Shown: positions 34,441-44,430, counted from the first letter of the stretch. The stretch: DNA of 64,000 nucleotides from Turicibacter sanguinis (GCF_013046825.1 NZ_CP053187.1:2886001-2950000), one strand, 5' to 3'. Notes: generated from the sequence alone by a model not told the origin. Made by a program: numbers and translations.

Positions 34441-35355
34441 TTAGAATGCCAAGAATCGCATTAAAATAATATGGATAATTAACATGATGATAGCAAATGG
34501 TGCTTGAGCTTTAATGACACCATATTGATTTTTCAATTCTAAAATAGAAGCCGGCACAATGTTGAAGTTTGCAGCCATTGGCGTTAATAATGTTCCACAG
34601 AATCCTGCTGTTAAGGCTAACGCACCAGCAATTAATGGATTAGCACCTAATGCAAAGACGAATGGAACCCCAATTCCAGCTGTAATAACTGAAAAGGCTG
34701 CAAAAGCATTTCCCATAACTGCTGTGAACACTACCATTCCAACACAGTAAGCAATTACACCCAACCAAATATTCCCTTCTGGGATGACTTGACTTACTCC
34801 ACCTGCAATGACATCTCCAACACCTGCAACTGTAAATAATGTTCCAAGCGCTGCTAAAATCTGAGGTAAAATAGCTGTTGGCCCAACTTGACTTAATAAA
34901 CGAATTGACTCATCGTTTGCTTCTTTAACATTTGATTTAGAAATAAAGAACATCACGATTAAAGCCCCGATTCCACTTAACCCAATCGCATTGTAAGATC
35001 CTAAATTTGTAAACTGTGCAATGACGAATGCTAACACAGCTAAAACTAATGCTGGAACAAATAATTTGTTTCCAATTTTTTCAGCTGAATCTAATTTAAA
35101 CTGTTCGCTACTTGTTTTAAAGCTTCCCACTTTAACTTGTTTCGTTGCTGATAAAACAGCCATCGCAATAATTAATACCCCAACGATATTCGCTGGAATC
35201 CAATCACCAAAAATAAAGATAATTCCAAGGATTGACCAGAATAATGCCGTTCCTACTTTCGCCTGTTGCTCGTTAGAACGAAGGGCAAACACAGATAAAG
35301 AAATACAAACTAAACCGATAATCGCATAAATGATCGTTAATAAAACATTAGTCAT
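34441..35355 (-). CDS. DUF979 membrane protein, putative permease subunit
   Basis: 304 residues, ATG overlapping the DUF969 stop by one base (TAATG), so tightly coupled. Eight to nine TM helices with Ala/Gly-rich loops (SGIGALIVMFFISK; GANPLIAGALALTAGFCGTLLTPMAANFN). DUF969 and DUF979 occur together next to pcp and are thought to form a transporter; by context the substrate may be pyroglutamate or pyroglutamyl peptides. Function is inferred. Confidence 0.75.
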   Translation of the reverse strand: MTNVLLTIIYAIIGLVCISLSVFALRSNEQQAKVGTALFWSILGIIFIFGDWIPANIVGVLIIAMAVLSATKQVKVGSFKTSSEQFKLDSAEKIGNKLFVPALVLAVLAFVIAQFTNLGSYNAIGLSGIGALIVMFFISKSNVKEANDESIRLLSQVGPTAILPQILAALGTLFTVAGVGDVIAGGVSQVIPEGNIWLGVIAYCVGMVVFTAVMGNAFAAFSVITAGIGVPFVFALGANPLIAGALALTAGFCGTLLTPMAANFNIVPASILELKNQYGVIKAQAPFAIIMLIIHIILMRFLAF

Positions 35356-36056
35356 TAGTTATTCCCTCCCTTTTTAGACACCACTTGATATTTGTTTTTG
35401 AATTTTTTCTCATTCATTCTAAATTGAATAATACCAAGTACTAAGGCAATAATCGCAATCGGTAACGTTGTTAGGGCAATGGTAATCGGTCCTTGCTTAG
35501 CATCAACTGTATACCCAAGCTCATTTAATGATCCAACAATTAACATAACCCCTGGAGCCCCAATGAATAAGTTTTGACCAAAGAAGTTTCCATAGTTTTC
35601 TGAAGCGGCTGTTAATCCTTTAATTGATTCAACATCTTCTTCTTTAAAATCTTTATATTGAGATGTTGCAGCTCCCTCTGCCATTGGTAAGAGTAATGGA
35701 CGACCAAACTGCACATGTCCTGACATACGAATACTTAAAGCAGCCATAATTAAGCGGAATAATAAATAAATAGATAAAACTCCATCCGCTTTTGCATTTT
35801 TAATTTGACCAATTAACCAAGCGGCGCGCTCTTTTAAACCGTAACGTTCCATTAACCCAATAACTGGTAATGTGATAACGAATAACGTCATAAAACGGTT
35901 CGATACAAAGGCTTGTCCTAAAATCGTTAAAATTTCATTAAAATCTAAGCCACCTACAAATCCTGTCACGATTCCTGCAATAACTACAATAGCTAATGTA
36001 TCAATTTTTAACATAAAACCAATGACAATAATTAAAATACCTACTAAACTAAACAT
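35355..36056 (-). CDS. DUF969 membrane protein, putative permease subunit
   Basis: 233 residues, ATG after AAAAGGAGGAAGG. Six or so TM helices, basic C-terminus (MNEKKFKNKYQVVSKKGG). First gene of the operon DUF969-DUF979-pcp-GGCT. The family resembles small halves of ArsB/CitT-like transporters, here split in two. Partner of DUF979. Confidence 0.75.
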   Translation of the reverse strand: MFSLVGILIIVIGFMLKIDTLAIVVIAGIVTGFVGGLDFNEILTILGQAFVSNRFMTLFVITLPVIGLMERYGLKERAAWLIGQIKNAKADGVLSIYLLFRLIMAALSIRMSGHVQFGRPLLLPMAEGAATSQYKDFKEEDVESIKGLTAASENYGNFFGQNLFIGAPGVMLIVGSLNELGYTVDAKQGPITIALTTLPIAIIALVLGIIQFRMNEKKFKNKYQVVSKKGGNN

Positions 36057-36192
36057 AACCTTCCTCCTTTTACTTCATTGCCATCCAAATAAAACATTCT
36101 GTTTTTTTGTCATGTCTCAATTATAACACAAAAATGACACAAATACGCCTTTTTTCGACATTCCTTTTATTGGAATTTAATTTTAATGCAAT

Positions 36193-36230
36193 AAAAAAGT
36201 TAAATTATCTTTTATAATTTAACTTTTTTT
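36193..36230. terminator. Terminator of sbcDC (and possibly of nothing on the right)
   Basis: AAAGTTAAATTAT and ATAATTTAACTTT with T-runs on both sides. Confidence 0.8.
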
Positions 36231-36234
36231 CTGA

Positions 36235-39200
36235 TTATTTTTTAAAATAGGCTCGACTTCCATTGGAATCCATTTCAACAACAAGCTTAGCAGGAATCCG
36301 TTCTTTTAACTCATTTACATGTGAAATCACTCCAATTAAACGGCCATAATCTTGTAATTCCATTAAAATATCAATCGCTTGATCAAGTGACTCAGAATCT
36401 AATGTTCCAAATCCTTCATCGATAAACATCGTATCGAGTTGAATGCCCCCTGAATTTTGTTGCACCGTATCTGATAATCCGAGTGCAAGTGCCAATGAAG
36501 CTTTAAAACTTTCTCCTCCAGATAACGTATTAACGGGACGTTTTTTACATGTATGACTATCATAAACATCTAAATCCAGTCCTTTACGACCTCCACCTTT
36601 GACCTCTTCTCGTCGTAATAAATAGTATCGACGTGCTGTCATTTTTTCAAGGCGAGAATTGGCAGCCTCTAACACATCATCAAAATAACTAGAAAGCACA
36701 TACGTTTCAAATGACATTTTACCGCCACTTTTTCCATTTGCAAGATCGGCAAGTTCTCCAATGACACGGTATTCCTCTTCCCGTTTTTGAATGAGTCGAT
36801 ACTGACGCTGAATGCTCTCTAACACATCTTTATTATGCGCTTTAATTAAATCTTTGGCATTCATTTCTTTTTGAAGCAACTCTTTTTGATCACTTAAATG
36901 TCGAATTAACTCTTCTATTCTTGAAAGTTCAACCGGTGCCAAATCTTTTAGTGATTGCTCAAGCGCGATTAACTGACTTTGAACCCCTTGTAACTCTTGC
37001 TCATATGCTTTAACTTGAGCTTCTGACTGCATGATTTCTTGCATCGAGCATTTTGATAATTGATATTCTTCAACCGATGTAAAATCAGTCCTCAACTGCG
37101 TATCAAAAAGTTGCTTCGCTAATGTTAACTCACTTTGATAATGAGTCATTTGACGCTCAACTTCTAAAATTGTGGCCTTTGTTGACGCCATCTCTGACGT
37201 TAACAGCTGATACTGAGACTGTGCCTCACGAATATGTTGCTCTAACTGATTTCGCTCTTGCTTTACCTCATGTAACTTTGACTTCACCATCAAATAATCT
37301 TGATATGGTTTTGGAATAGCATCAAGCATTTCAATCACAACTCGGCGAACCGATGATAAATTTGCCACTTGCTCTGCTAATTGATGTTCAGAGGCTTTCA
37401 AATCTTGCTCCAGTAGCTCCTGTTCTTCTTTTTGTCTGATCAACCTGTCAATCTGTTGCTCTAATGCTTGCCCTTTCAATTTAATCTCCTTTAAAGTCTG
37501 TGATTTAAACTGAATACGTTGTTGAATCTGCGTCATTAACATCTGTATGAATGACTGACTTATCTCCTCATCTTCTTTAATTAACTGATGCCCAACTAAC
37601 ACTTGAACTAATTCATCAATTGAACGTTGCTCTTCTTTTAAAGTGGCTGCAATTCCCGCTACTTTCTGTTCAAGTAACTGATGCTCTTGTTGTTTTGATT
37701 CTAGCATTAAACGTCTTGCTTCAAGCTCCTCCTTACTTAAAATAGGTTCATCGCTTGTTCGAGGATTAGGATGTTCAAGTGACCCACAAACTGGACACGC
37801 CTCTCCTACCTTTAATTCATTCGCTAATCGAATCGCCGATGCATGAATAAACAACGCGGCCTGATGCTCATAATCAGCTTTTAATGAGTCTAATAACCCC
37901 TGACTTTTCGTTAGCTGATTCATCGTATACTGATAATTAGCCTGATTTTTTAATAGACGCTCATAGCGTGTCAATAACTGCCCTACAATCCCTTGCTGTT
38001 CTTTCAACTGATTCATCTCTAACTCTTCTTTAAAACACGCTTCTTTTAACAACTGCTGTTGCTCCGTCGCACTCGGTAACGTTTTGAGCACCTCTATCAT
38101 CTCATTAAGACGCTTGCTTTTATCTTCTAAAGAAGCCGTCATTTTAGTCACGACCTCTTGCACACGATCTTGTTCAAATCGTCGCTCTTCAATAATCTTT
38201 AAACTATCCGCATAGTTTTGCAACTGATTCATCTCATCGGTCAACTTAGAAACCGTCGCTTGCCACTCTTCAATTCCTTCAAAACACTTCTTCACAATAA
38301 TAAAACGCTGCTCAAGATCAGCTAATTTCTCAACTCCCGCCTGATGCAAGCTAACTTCTTTTTTATATAACGTTTGTTGTTTCAAAACTTCATTTTCAAG
38401 CTTTGTAAGTTCGTCTGCTTTTTTTGAAAACTCAACCCTTTTTCCTAACTCATTCATCGCTTCACGCGATTTCATCAACATTTGAAAACGGGCATCTATT
38501 TCCTCTTTTTGCTTAAACTTTTCATTCAGTAAAAGACCGTCCTGTCTTTTTTGCATTTGAACCTGTAAATCCTGATCCACAGCAATCACTTGTTCATGAA
38601 GCGTCAGTTGTTCTTGTGATAATTTCTCCAATTCAACTTGCACTTCTTCTAAAATATGAACCAATAATTTATTTTCAGCAATCATTTGATATAACATCGA
38701 GCTCGGGTCACATTTAATCACCTTTAACTTCGCTGCAATCTCTTTTTCTGTATCCGCCACTTCTGCTTTTAAGCATTTAGACTGTTCTACTAATTGTTCT
38801 TGCAACGCTTTATAAAAATCAGTTCCAAAAATTTTACGAAGTAATTCTTCTTTACTTGCCGTATTCGCATATAAAAACTCTTTAAAATCTCCCTGTGGAA
38901 TCATCACAATCTTTCTAAATTGATCAACACTAAGACCAAGAATCGCCTGAACTTCATTTCTAACATCCATATCCTTCGTCAATGGCGCACGATCACTATC
39001 TAGTTCTCGTAACTCAACAGAGGCTGCCATCTCACGCAACCCATCACCACGTAACTTTTTAACCCACTGCTTAGGTGCACGGTTAATACAATACACTTTA
39101 TCTTTCACTGAAAACGTAAACTCAACTTCCGTTTTATTGTCACTACTTGCGGCAAAGTCACTTCGAAGTTCTTCGCCTTTTCGTTTATTTCCACTCGTCT

Positions 39201-39366
39201 CACCATATAAAGCATAACAAATCGCATCGAAAATCGTTGTTTTACCAGCACCGGTTGGACCTGTAATTACAAAGATATCTTGATTTTTTAAATCCTCTTT
39301 AAAATTTAACTCCGTTTGCTTCGCATACGGTCCAAAAGCTGTTATTTTTAATGAAATTGGCTTCAC
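36235..39366 (-). CDS. sbcC: Exonuclease SbcC subunit (SMC-like ATPase)
   Basis: Start placed at GTG 39366 (VKPISLKITAFGPYA, the usual family start) rather than the GTG three codons earlier; the ribosome site is AAGGGTGA. About 1043 residues. N-terminal ATPase half with GPTGAGKTTIFDAI; long coiled coils to both sides of a zinc hook CPVC (C524, C527); C-terminal LSGGES signature, FIDEGFGTLD Walker B. With SbcD it forms the Mre11-Rad50 type complex that cuts DNA hairpins and processes double-strand ends. Confidence 0.95.
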   Translation of the reverse strand: MKPISLKITAFGPYAKQTELNFKEDLKNQDIFVITGPTGAGKTTIFDAICYALYGETSGNKRKGEELRSDFAASSDNKTEVEFTFSVKDKVYCINRAPKQWVKKLRGDGLREMAASVELRELDSDRAPLTKDMDVRNEVQAILGLSVDQFRKIVMIPQGDFKEFLYANTASKEELLRKIFGTDFYKALQEQLVEQSKCLKAEVADTEKEIAAKLKVIKCDPSSMLYQMIAENKLLVHILEEVQVELEKLSQEQLTLHEQVIAVDQDLQVQMQKRQDGLLLNEKFKQKEEIDARFQMLMKSREAMNELGKRVEFSKKADELTKLENEVLKQQTLYKKEVSLHQAGVEKLADLEQRFIIVKKCFEGIEEWQATVSKLTDEMNQLQNYADSLKIIEERRFEQDRVQEVVTKMTASLEDKSKRLNEMIEVLKTLPSATEQQQLLKEACFKEELEMNQLKEQQGIVGQLLTRYERLLKNQANYQYTMNQLTKSQGLLDSLKADYEHQAALFIHASAIRLANELKVGEACPVCGSLEHPNPRTSDEPILSKEELEARRLMLESKQQEHQLLEQKVAGIAATLKEEQRSIDELVQVLVGHQLIKEDEEISQSFIQMLMTQIQQRIQFKSQTLKEIKLKGQALEQQIDRLIRQKEEQELLEQDLKASEHQLAEQVANLSSVRRVVIEMLDAIPKPYQDYLMVKSKLHEVKQERNQLEQHIREAQSQYQLLTSEMASTKATILEVERQMTHYQSELTLAKQLFDTQLRTDFTSVEEYQLSKCSMQEIMQSEAQVKAYEQELQGVQSQLIALEQSLKDLAPVELSRIEELIRHLSDQKELLQKEMNAKDLIKAHNKDVLESIQRQYRLIQKREEEYRVIGELADLANGKSGGKMSFETYVLSSYFDDVLEAANSRLEKMTARRYYLLRREEVKGGGRKGLDLDVYDSHTCKKRPVNTLSGGESFKASLALALGLSDTVQQNSGGIQLDTMFIDEGFGTLDSESLDQAIDILMELQDYGRLIGVISHVNELKERIPAKLVVEMDSNGSRAYFKK

Positions 39367-39368
39367 TT

Positions 39369-40508
39369 CTAGCACTCACCCTTCATAACTTTAATCGTTT
39401 GTTCAATGACTTGTTTTCCTGCTTCATGCAAAGATTCCCCACGATGATGCTCATAAAAATCTGCAAACAACTCCTCCGTTGATTTCGTCTGGCGAGCACT
39501 CGCACTCAACTGACTTCCTTTAAATTCTGAAAATCTTCGTTCAAGTTCTAACAACATCACATTAGGATACACCTGACGAAGTTTTGCCATCGGTTCGAGT
39601 AACTCCCCTTCATCTGTTAAAATGACTCGTAGATAATCTTCTTGTCCCTCATCCTCAAGCGTCAAAAGCTCATCAAGTTTTCCAGTGATGGTACGCATAT
39701 CACGACGTGGTTTTAAAGGTAATAGTTCAATACTAATCTCACCTTCTGCGTCTAAATCAATCATCGTCATCGATTTATGGTAATGCTCTTCTGAGAATGA
39801 ATATTTTAAAAGCGATCCGCTATAGCGGATTTTATCACTATTCACACGTTGTGTTCGATGTAAATGCCCAAGTGCCACATAATCAAAATGCTCCAAAAGC
39901 GTTGCATCCACCGATTCCTTTCCCCCAACCACTAATTTTTTCTCTGATTCCGATTGTTCTGGCGCTTCTCCACCCACAACAAACGCATGCGTGATTAAAA
40001 CATTACGTTCAGTAGAATCAATCGGATTGACTTCCATAATAGCCTTCATGGCGTCATTAAGTGATTTGATTTCTGGATGATTTAAAGCTTCTCGGACAAC
40101 GGCATAATCTGCAAACGGCAATAAATAAAAATTAACAGGACCCGCATCATCTTGCAGTCTAACTTTTTTGATAATTTTCGTAAAATTCCCTGCGACATAA
40201 TACTGTGCCGCTTCAAATAACTCGTGTCCAAAATCAATCAATTCTGCCCCATCATGATTTCCTGCAATCGCTAAAACAGGTGTCTTTAGCTCAATTAATA
40301 AATCTTTTAAAAATTGATTATATAGTGCGACCGCTCTTGCCGGTGGCACACTACGATCATAAATATCTCCTGCTAACATCACAGCATCAGGTCGATACGT
40401 TTGAATATACTGTTTAATTTGCTCTAATACAAATTCTTGATCTTCAATCATTAAAAACCCATTCACCATTTTTCCAAAATGCAAATCACCTAAATGCATT
40501 AATCTCAT
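39369..40508 (-). CDS. sbcD: Exonuclease SbcD subunit (Mre11-like nuclease)
   Basis: Start at ATG 40508 after AAGGAG; 379 residues. Metallophosphoesterase motifs: GDLHFGK, AGDIYDR, AGNHD and the later H and GHLH residues, giving two metal sites. Directly upstream of sbcC with a 2-base gap, so translation is coupled. Partner of SbcC in hairpin opening and recombination repair. Confidence 0.95.
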   Translation of the reverse strand: MRLMHLGDLHFGKMVNGFLMIEDQEFVLEQIKQYIQTYRPDAVMLAGDIYDRSVPPARAVALYNQFLKDLLIELKTPVLAIAGNHDGAELIDFGHELFEAAQYYVAGNFTKIIKKVRLQDDAGPVNFYLLPFADYAVVREALNHPEIKSLNDAMKAIMEVNPIDSTERNVLITHAFVVGGEAPEQSESEKKLVVGGKESVDATLLEHFDYVALGHLHRTQRVNSDKIRYSGSLLKYSFSEEHYHKSMTMIDLDAEGEISIELLPLKPRRDMRTITGKLDELLTLEDEGQEDYLRVILTDEGELLEPMAKLRQVYPNVMLLELERRFSEFKGSQLSASARQTKSTEELFADFYEHHRGESLHEAGKQVIEQTIKVMKGEC

Positions 40509-40775
40509 CAAACCGCTCCTTATAAAATCGAATAAATGTTCTATAAAAATTATACGATTTATAACTTACCACCGTCAATCATTCCCTAGGAAATAGGAGA
40601 AAATAATTTTCAAGCATTTCCTACAAATTCCGACTTTTAAAAAAATATAAAAAACAGCCTCTTTTTTTTATTTCTGAAGAAGTCATTTTTAACTGATGAT
40701 TATACGAAATCATCGATTTCATTATATAATTTTTCATTTTCATCGATTTAAGCTATTTTAAAAGCCAACAAAAAG
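40509..40775. other. Intergenic, divergent promoters
   Basis: Upstream region of sbcD and of the regulator gene, AT-rich; no ORF. The operator-like palindrome at 40776-40791 follows. Confidence 0.3.
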
Positions 40776-40791
40776 TTGTATACTTATACAA
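40776..40791 (+). promoter_or_regulatory. Operator-like palindrome before the GntR/LacI regulator
   Basis: TTGTATA-CT-TATACAA, perfect 7-bp arms, 46 bases before the predicted start. Resembles AraR-type operators (TTGTAC-GTACAA). Likely autoregulatory site. Confidence 0.55.
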
Positions 40792-40837
40792 TACAACTTC
40801 CAACTTAAAAGATACAACTAAAAAAGGGGGGATTTTT

Positions 40838-41929
40838 ATCCTTAATCAAAATTTACCTAAATACGTAGCAGTTGCTGAATGGATAAAACAAAATATTTAC
40901 AATAACACATATAAAGCTGGTGAAAAACTCATTAGTGAAAATCAGTTGTGTGAAAAGTTTTCTATTAGCCGACAAACAGCCCGTCAAGCAATTGCTATTC
41001 TTGAAAAAGAAGGATTGGTTTTAAAAAAACAAGGCAGTGGGACTTATGTCAATCACATCTTTAGCGAAACTAAAATCCCCTCAAAAACAATTGGCTTAGT
41101 GACGACTTATTTAGATGACTATATTTTCCCTGGCATTATTTCAGGCATTGAAAAAGTTTTATCACTGAATGGATATAACACCACTTTACGTTTAACACGA
41201 AATAAAGTGAATACAGAACGTGAACAACTTCTATCATTATTAAAATCTGATATTGATGGATTAATTGTTGAGGGAACAAAATCGGCTCTACCAAATCCGA
41301 ATTTAGATATTTATAATCAATTCGAACAGCGAGGGATTCCTGTTGTCTTCATTAATAGTCATTACGCTCAACTTAACTGCAACTACATTGTGGTAGATGA
41401 TGAACTGGGTGGAGAACTAGCAACGCGACATTTAATTGAAAACGGACATCAAAATATTACCGGTATTTTCAAATACGATGACATGCAAGGAAATTTACGC
41501 TATAAAGGATTTTTAACTGAAATGTATAAGCATAATCTTTCAGTTGATGAATCTGCGATTATTTGGTACTCAACGGAAAACATGGAACAACAATTCTGCC
41601 TTGAAAACCTTCCTCAATTATTAAAAAAATTCAAATCATCAACTGCCATTGTTTGCTATAACGATCAAATTGCAATGAAATTGATTCAACTACTCGCTTC
41701 AAATGACCTGAACGTTCCTCATGACCTTTCACTTGTTAGCTTTGATAACTCAAGCTTAAGTCAAATCGGAGTCGTCCCCTTAACTAGTATCACACATCCT
41801 GGAAAAGAGTTAGGAAAACTTGCGGCTGAGTCCATTCTGAGCATGATTAATAATCCACATTATGAAATGAAACATACTTATCATCCTGAATTAATAATCA
41901 GAAAATCAGTTGCTAAGTTAACAAAATAA
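40838..41929 (+). CDS. AraR-like transcriptional regulator (GntR wHTH plus LacI-type sensor), unusual ATC start
   Basis: The wHTH begins upstream of the first in-frame ATG/TTG/GTG. Reading back from TTG 40946 the frame encodes NQNLPKYVAVAEWIKQNIYNN, a normal GntR start, and no standard start codon occurs. ATC 40838 lies 6 bases after AGGGGGG, so it is the best start (about 363 residues). The wHTH holds FSISRQTARQAIAILEKEGLV and QGSGTYV; the rest is a Peripla_BP-type sugar-binding core. The architecture equals AraR of Bacillus. The effector is unknown, and no sugar genes adjoin. Confidence 0.8.
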   Translation: MLNQNLPKYVAVAEWIKQNIYNNTYKAGEKLISENQLCEKFSISRQTARQAIAILEKEGLVLKKQGSGTYVNHIFSETKIPSKTIGLVTTYLDDYIFPGIISGIEKVLSLNGYNTTLRLTRNKVNTEREQLLSLLKSDIDGLIVEGTKSALPNPNLDIYNQFEQRGIPVVFINSHYAQLNCNYIVVDDELGGELATRHLIENGHQNITGIFKYDDMQGNLRYKGFLTEMYKHNLSVDESAIIWYSTENMEQQFCLENLPQLLKKFKSSTAIVCYNDQIAMKLIQLLASNDLNVPHDLSLVSFDNSSLSQIGVVPLTSITHPGKELGKLAAESILSMINNPHYEMKHTYHPELIIRKSVAKLTK

Positions 41930-41930
41930 A

Positions 41931-41956
41931 AAAATCGACCAGCGGTCGATTTTTTT
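41931..41956 (+). terminator. Terminator of the regulator gene
   Basis: AAAATCGACC and GGTCGATTTT around AGC, seven T. Confidence 0.9.
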
Positions 41957-42163
41957 ACTTTTGAATTAATTTAAAGAGCTGACTTTCATGAGGTGAAATA
42001 CTACATTCAAAGGATATAAACTTCTTTACCTTCCCTTTCTTAGCCCCTAATTCTCAAATCCTATCTCCCCCTTGAAACTACAAACAACTTATAAAAACAA
42101 AACACAACTTCATGATAACTTTTTTCAATCTACACTTTTAATAAAACGTTTACAGAGATATCA

Positions 42164-42199
42164 AAAAAATACTGTACATAACGTGTACAGTATTTTTTT
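42164..42199 (-). terminator. Terminator of the DUF368 gene
   Basis: AATACTGTACA and TGTACAGTATT, A/T runs on both sides. Confidence 0.9.
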
Positions 42200-42200
42200 A

Positions 42201-43097
42201 TTAACGTTGCTGTTTGCGCTCTAAAGCTGCACTAAATTGTTCTAATCCAATAATTACTGCCCCACCAATGATGAAGTAAAGAAGATTAAATGTCTCAAAT
42301 GACATTGGTAATTGCGGTGTCTCAAGCGTTGTCGGCCCCATTAAAACCGCATAAATTGATCCAATCATTAATCCTAAAATAAGATAAATCATTTGTGGAC
42401 GTGCATTTTCTAAAGCATGACGAATTAATTTAATCGTTGATAAGATTCCAGTAATAATTCCAATTCCAAAAATAAATAAAATAGGAACATAACTGAAATT
42501 AAACGTTAAAACCTCTTTAATAGCCCCAATAATTGTCGTATAAAGTCCGAAAATTAATAATAAAGTTGATCCTGAAATTCCAGGCAACACCATAGCAGAA
42601 ATGGCGATCATCCCAGCTAAGAAGACATAAATGATTAATCCAATGTTTAAATTTGATAAAGAAATGTTAATTCCTCCACCCGAAGAAATAGGATTAAAGA
42701 CAGAAATCGCAACTACAATCAAAATTCCGGTAACTGTCCAAACAAGATTAATATATTTATTTCTTAATGTTTCGCGCTCCGCTTTAATAATTAACGGAAT
42801 TGAGAAAATAATAAATCCAATAAATAAAGAACTAATATTATAAATATGTTCTTCAAAAATAGAAGCTAAAAATAAAACAGAACCAATCAGCCCAATGGCC
42901 CAACCAATTCCAATTTTAATTAAGAAATTCAAAGCTTTTAATTTTTCTTCTTTATTATTTTTTGAAATCAATGTATTTAATGATCCGATAAATTGATCAT
43001 AAAATCCTAAAATAAATGCGATCGTTCCTCCTGAAACACCCGGAACACTATCGGCTAATGCCATAAAAAAACCACGTATTAAATTAACAAAAAACAT
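42201..43097 (-). CDS. popT: DUF368 membrane protein (PopT-type undecaprenyl-phosphate flippase)
   Basis: 298 residues, ATG after GAGGTGGATTAATCG. About eight to nine TM helices; family core ALADSVPGVSGGTIAFILGFYDQFI near the start and again AMVLPGISGSTLLLIFGLY, a repeat of the PG[IV]SG motif. DUF368 proteins were shown in recent work to recycle undecaprenyl phosphate across the membrane, needed for wall synthesis. Assignment rests on the family; function here inferred. Confidence 0.8.
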   Translation of the reverse strand: MFFVNLIRGFFMALADSVPGVSGGTIAFILGFYDQFIGSLNTLISKNNKEEKLKALNFLIKIGIGWAIGLIGSVLFLASIFEEHIYNISSLFIGFIIFSIPLIIKAERETLRNKYINLVWTVTGILIVVAISVFNPISSGGGINISLSNLNIGLIIYVFLAGMIAISAMVLPGISGSTLLLIFGLYTTIIGAIKEVLTFNFSYVPILFIFGIGIITGILSTIKLIRHALENARPQMIYLILGLMIGSIYAVLMGPTTLETPQLPMSFETFNLLYFIIGGAVIIGLEQFSAALERKQQR

Positions 43098-43301
43098 CGA
43101 TTAATCCACCTCTACTATTCTAGTTCATCCCTTGTGATGATATTATAATTAGTTTAATCATATCATAAGACGACTTATATCGCAATGAAAGAAAGTTATC
43201 GATTTTCATATAAAAAAAAGACGATTTTTATGAACACTCTAGGCCTACGTCCCATATGATAAAAAGTAAAGTCTATTAGGTTTCATCTAAGGAGGATGTA
43301 T

Positions 43302-44390
43302 ATGGGAGCATCAATCAAAAACTATTTTACTTGCGCAAATAGTTCAAAAGGATTTTGTAATTTTTTTGATTCTAATTTACAAGGATTAAATAACTTGTAT
43401 ATTTTAAAAGGAGGTCCTGGAACAGGTAAATCAACTTTGATGAAAAAAATTGGGGCCCACTTTTATGATTTAGGGTATGATATTGAATTTATCCATTGTT
43501 CATCTGATGCAGATTCACTTGATGGGGTCATTATTCCTAAACTTTCTGTTGGAATTGTCGATGGAACTGCTCCACACGTTATTGAACCAACTGCCCCTGG
43601 TGCTATTGAAGAATACGTCAATTTAGGCGTTGCTTGGGACCGTCAACTATTAAAACCTCATACAGCTGATATTTTAGCTCTAAAATATCAAATTGGACAC
43701 TGCTATGATGTTTTATACCAATCTTACGCCGAAGCATTAGGGATTCATGATGAATGGGAAAGCATCTACATAGCTGAAATGGATTTTAACAAAGCCCCTT
43801 TACTTAGACAATATATTTGTGACACCTTATTAAATTTTGAAAAACAAGATCATACCGCAGTGGTTAAACATCGATTTTTTGGAGCCTCTACTCCAACCGG
43901 ATCAACTGACTATATTCAAAACTTAACTGAGGACTTAAGTAAACGCTACTTTATTAAAGGACGTCCTGGAACAGGAAAGTCAACCCTTCTAAAACAAATG
44001 GCAGCCCACTGTGAAGAACTAGGATATGATATTGAAATCTATCACTGTTCATTTGATCCAGACTCACTTGACATGCTATTAATCCCCTCTAAAGGTATCT
44101 GTTTCTTCGATTCAACAGCTCCTCACGAATACTTTCCAAACAAACCAACAGATGAAATCATCGATATGTACGATGCTCTGGTCACTAAAGGAACAGATGA
44201 AAAGAATGAAGCCGCTCTGAAAGAAATCTCAAATCGATATAAACAAACCATTAAAAAAGGAACGGATGCTTTAGGTCTTGCTAAACAATTTCATGATCAA
44301 TTAGAACAATTTTATATTGATGCTGTTGATTTCGATATTATCGAAAAAATTTATGTTGACTTAAAAACAAAAATTGAAGAATTAATGTAA
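43302..44390 (+). CDS. Double P-loop ATPase (PRK06851 family)
   Basis: Start at the ATG at 43302 behind AAGGAGG; an ATG abutting the ribosome site is less likely. 362 residues. Two similar halves: GGPGTGKS (37-44) followed by HCSSDADSLDGVIIP and VDGTAPH; then GRPGTGKS (about 220-227) followed by HCSFDPDSLDMLLIP and DSTAPHEY. This is an internal duplication, known from the family. Biological role unknown to me. Monocistronic. Confidence 0.75.
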   Translation: MGASIKNYFTCANSSKGFCNFFDSNLQGLNNLYILKGGPGTGKSTLMKKIGAHFYDLGYDIEFIHCSSDADSLDGVIIPKLSVGIVDGTAPHVIEPTAPGAIEEYVNLGVAWDRQLLKPHTADILALKYQIGHCYDVLYQSYAEALGIHDEWESIYIAEMDFNKAPLLRQYICDTLLNFEKQDHTAVVKHRFFGASTPTGSTDYIQNLTEDLSKRYFIKGRPGTGKSTLLKQMAAHCEELGYDIEIYHCSFDPDSLDMLLIPSKGICFFDSTAPHEYFPNKPTDEIIDMYDALVTKGTDEKNEAALKEISNRYKQTIKKGTDALGLAKQFHDQLEQFYIDAVDFDIIEKIYVDLKTKIEELM

Positions 44391-44392
44391 TA

Positions 44393-44430
44393 AAAAAAGC
44401 GATTGTCTTTGTAGACAATCGCTTTTTTTA
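44393..44430. terminator. Bidirectional terminator
   Basis: AGCGATTGTC and GACAATCGCT around TTTGTA, T-runs both sides. Confidence 0.9.

Noticed and set aside
40946-41929. Regulator gene starting at TTG 40946
   Set aside because: It would cut away the first helix of the winged-helix domain; in-frame coding continues upstream to the strong ribosome site.
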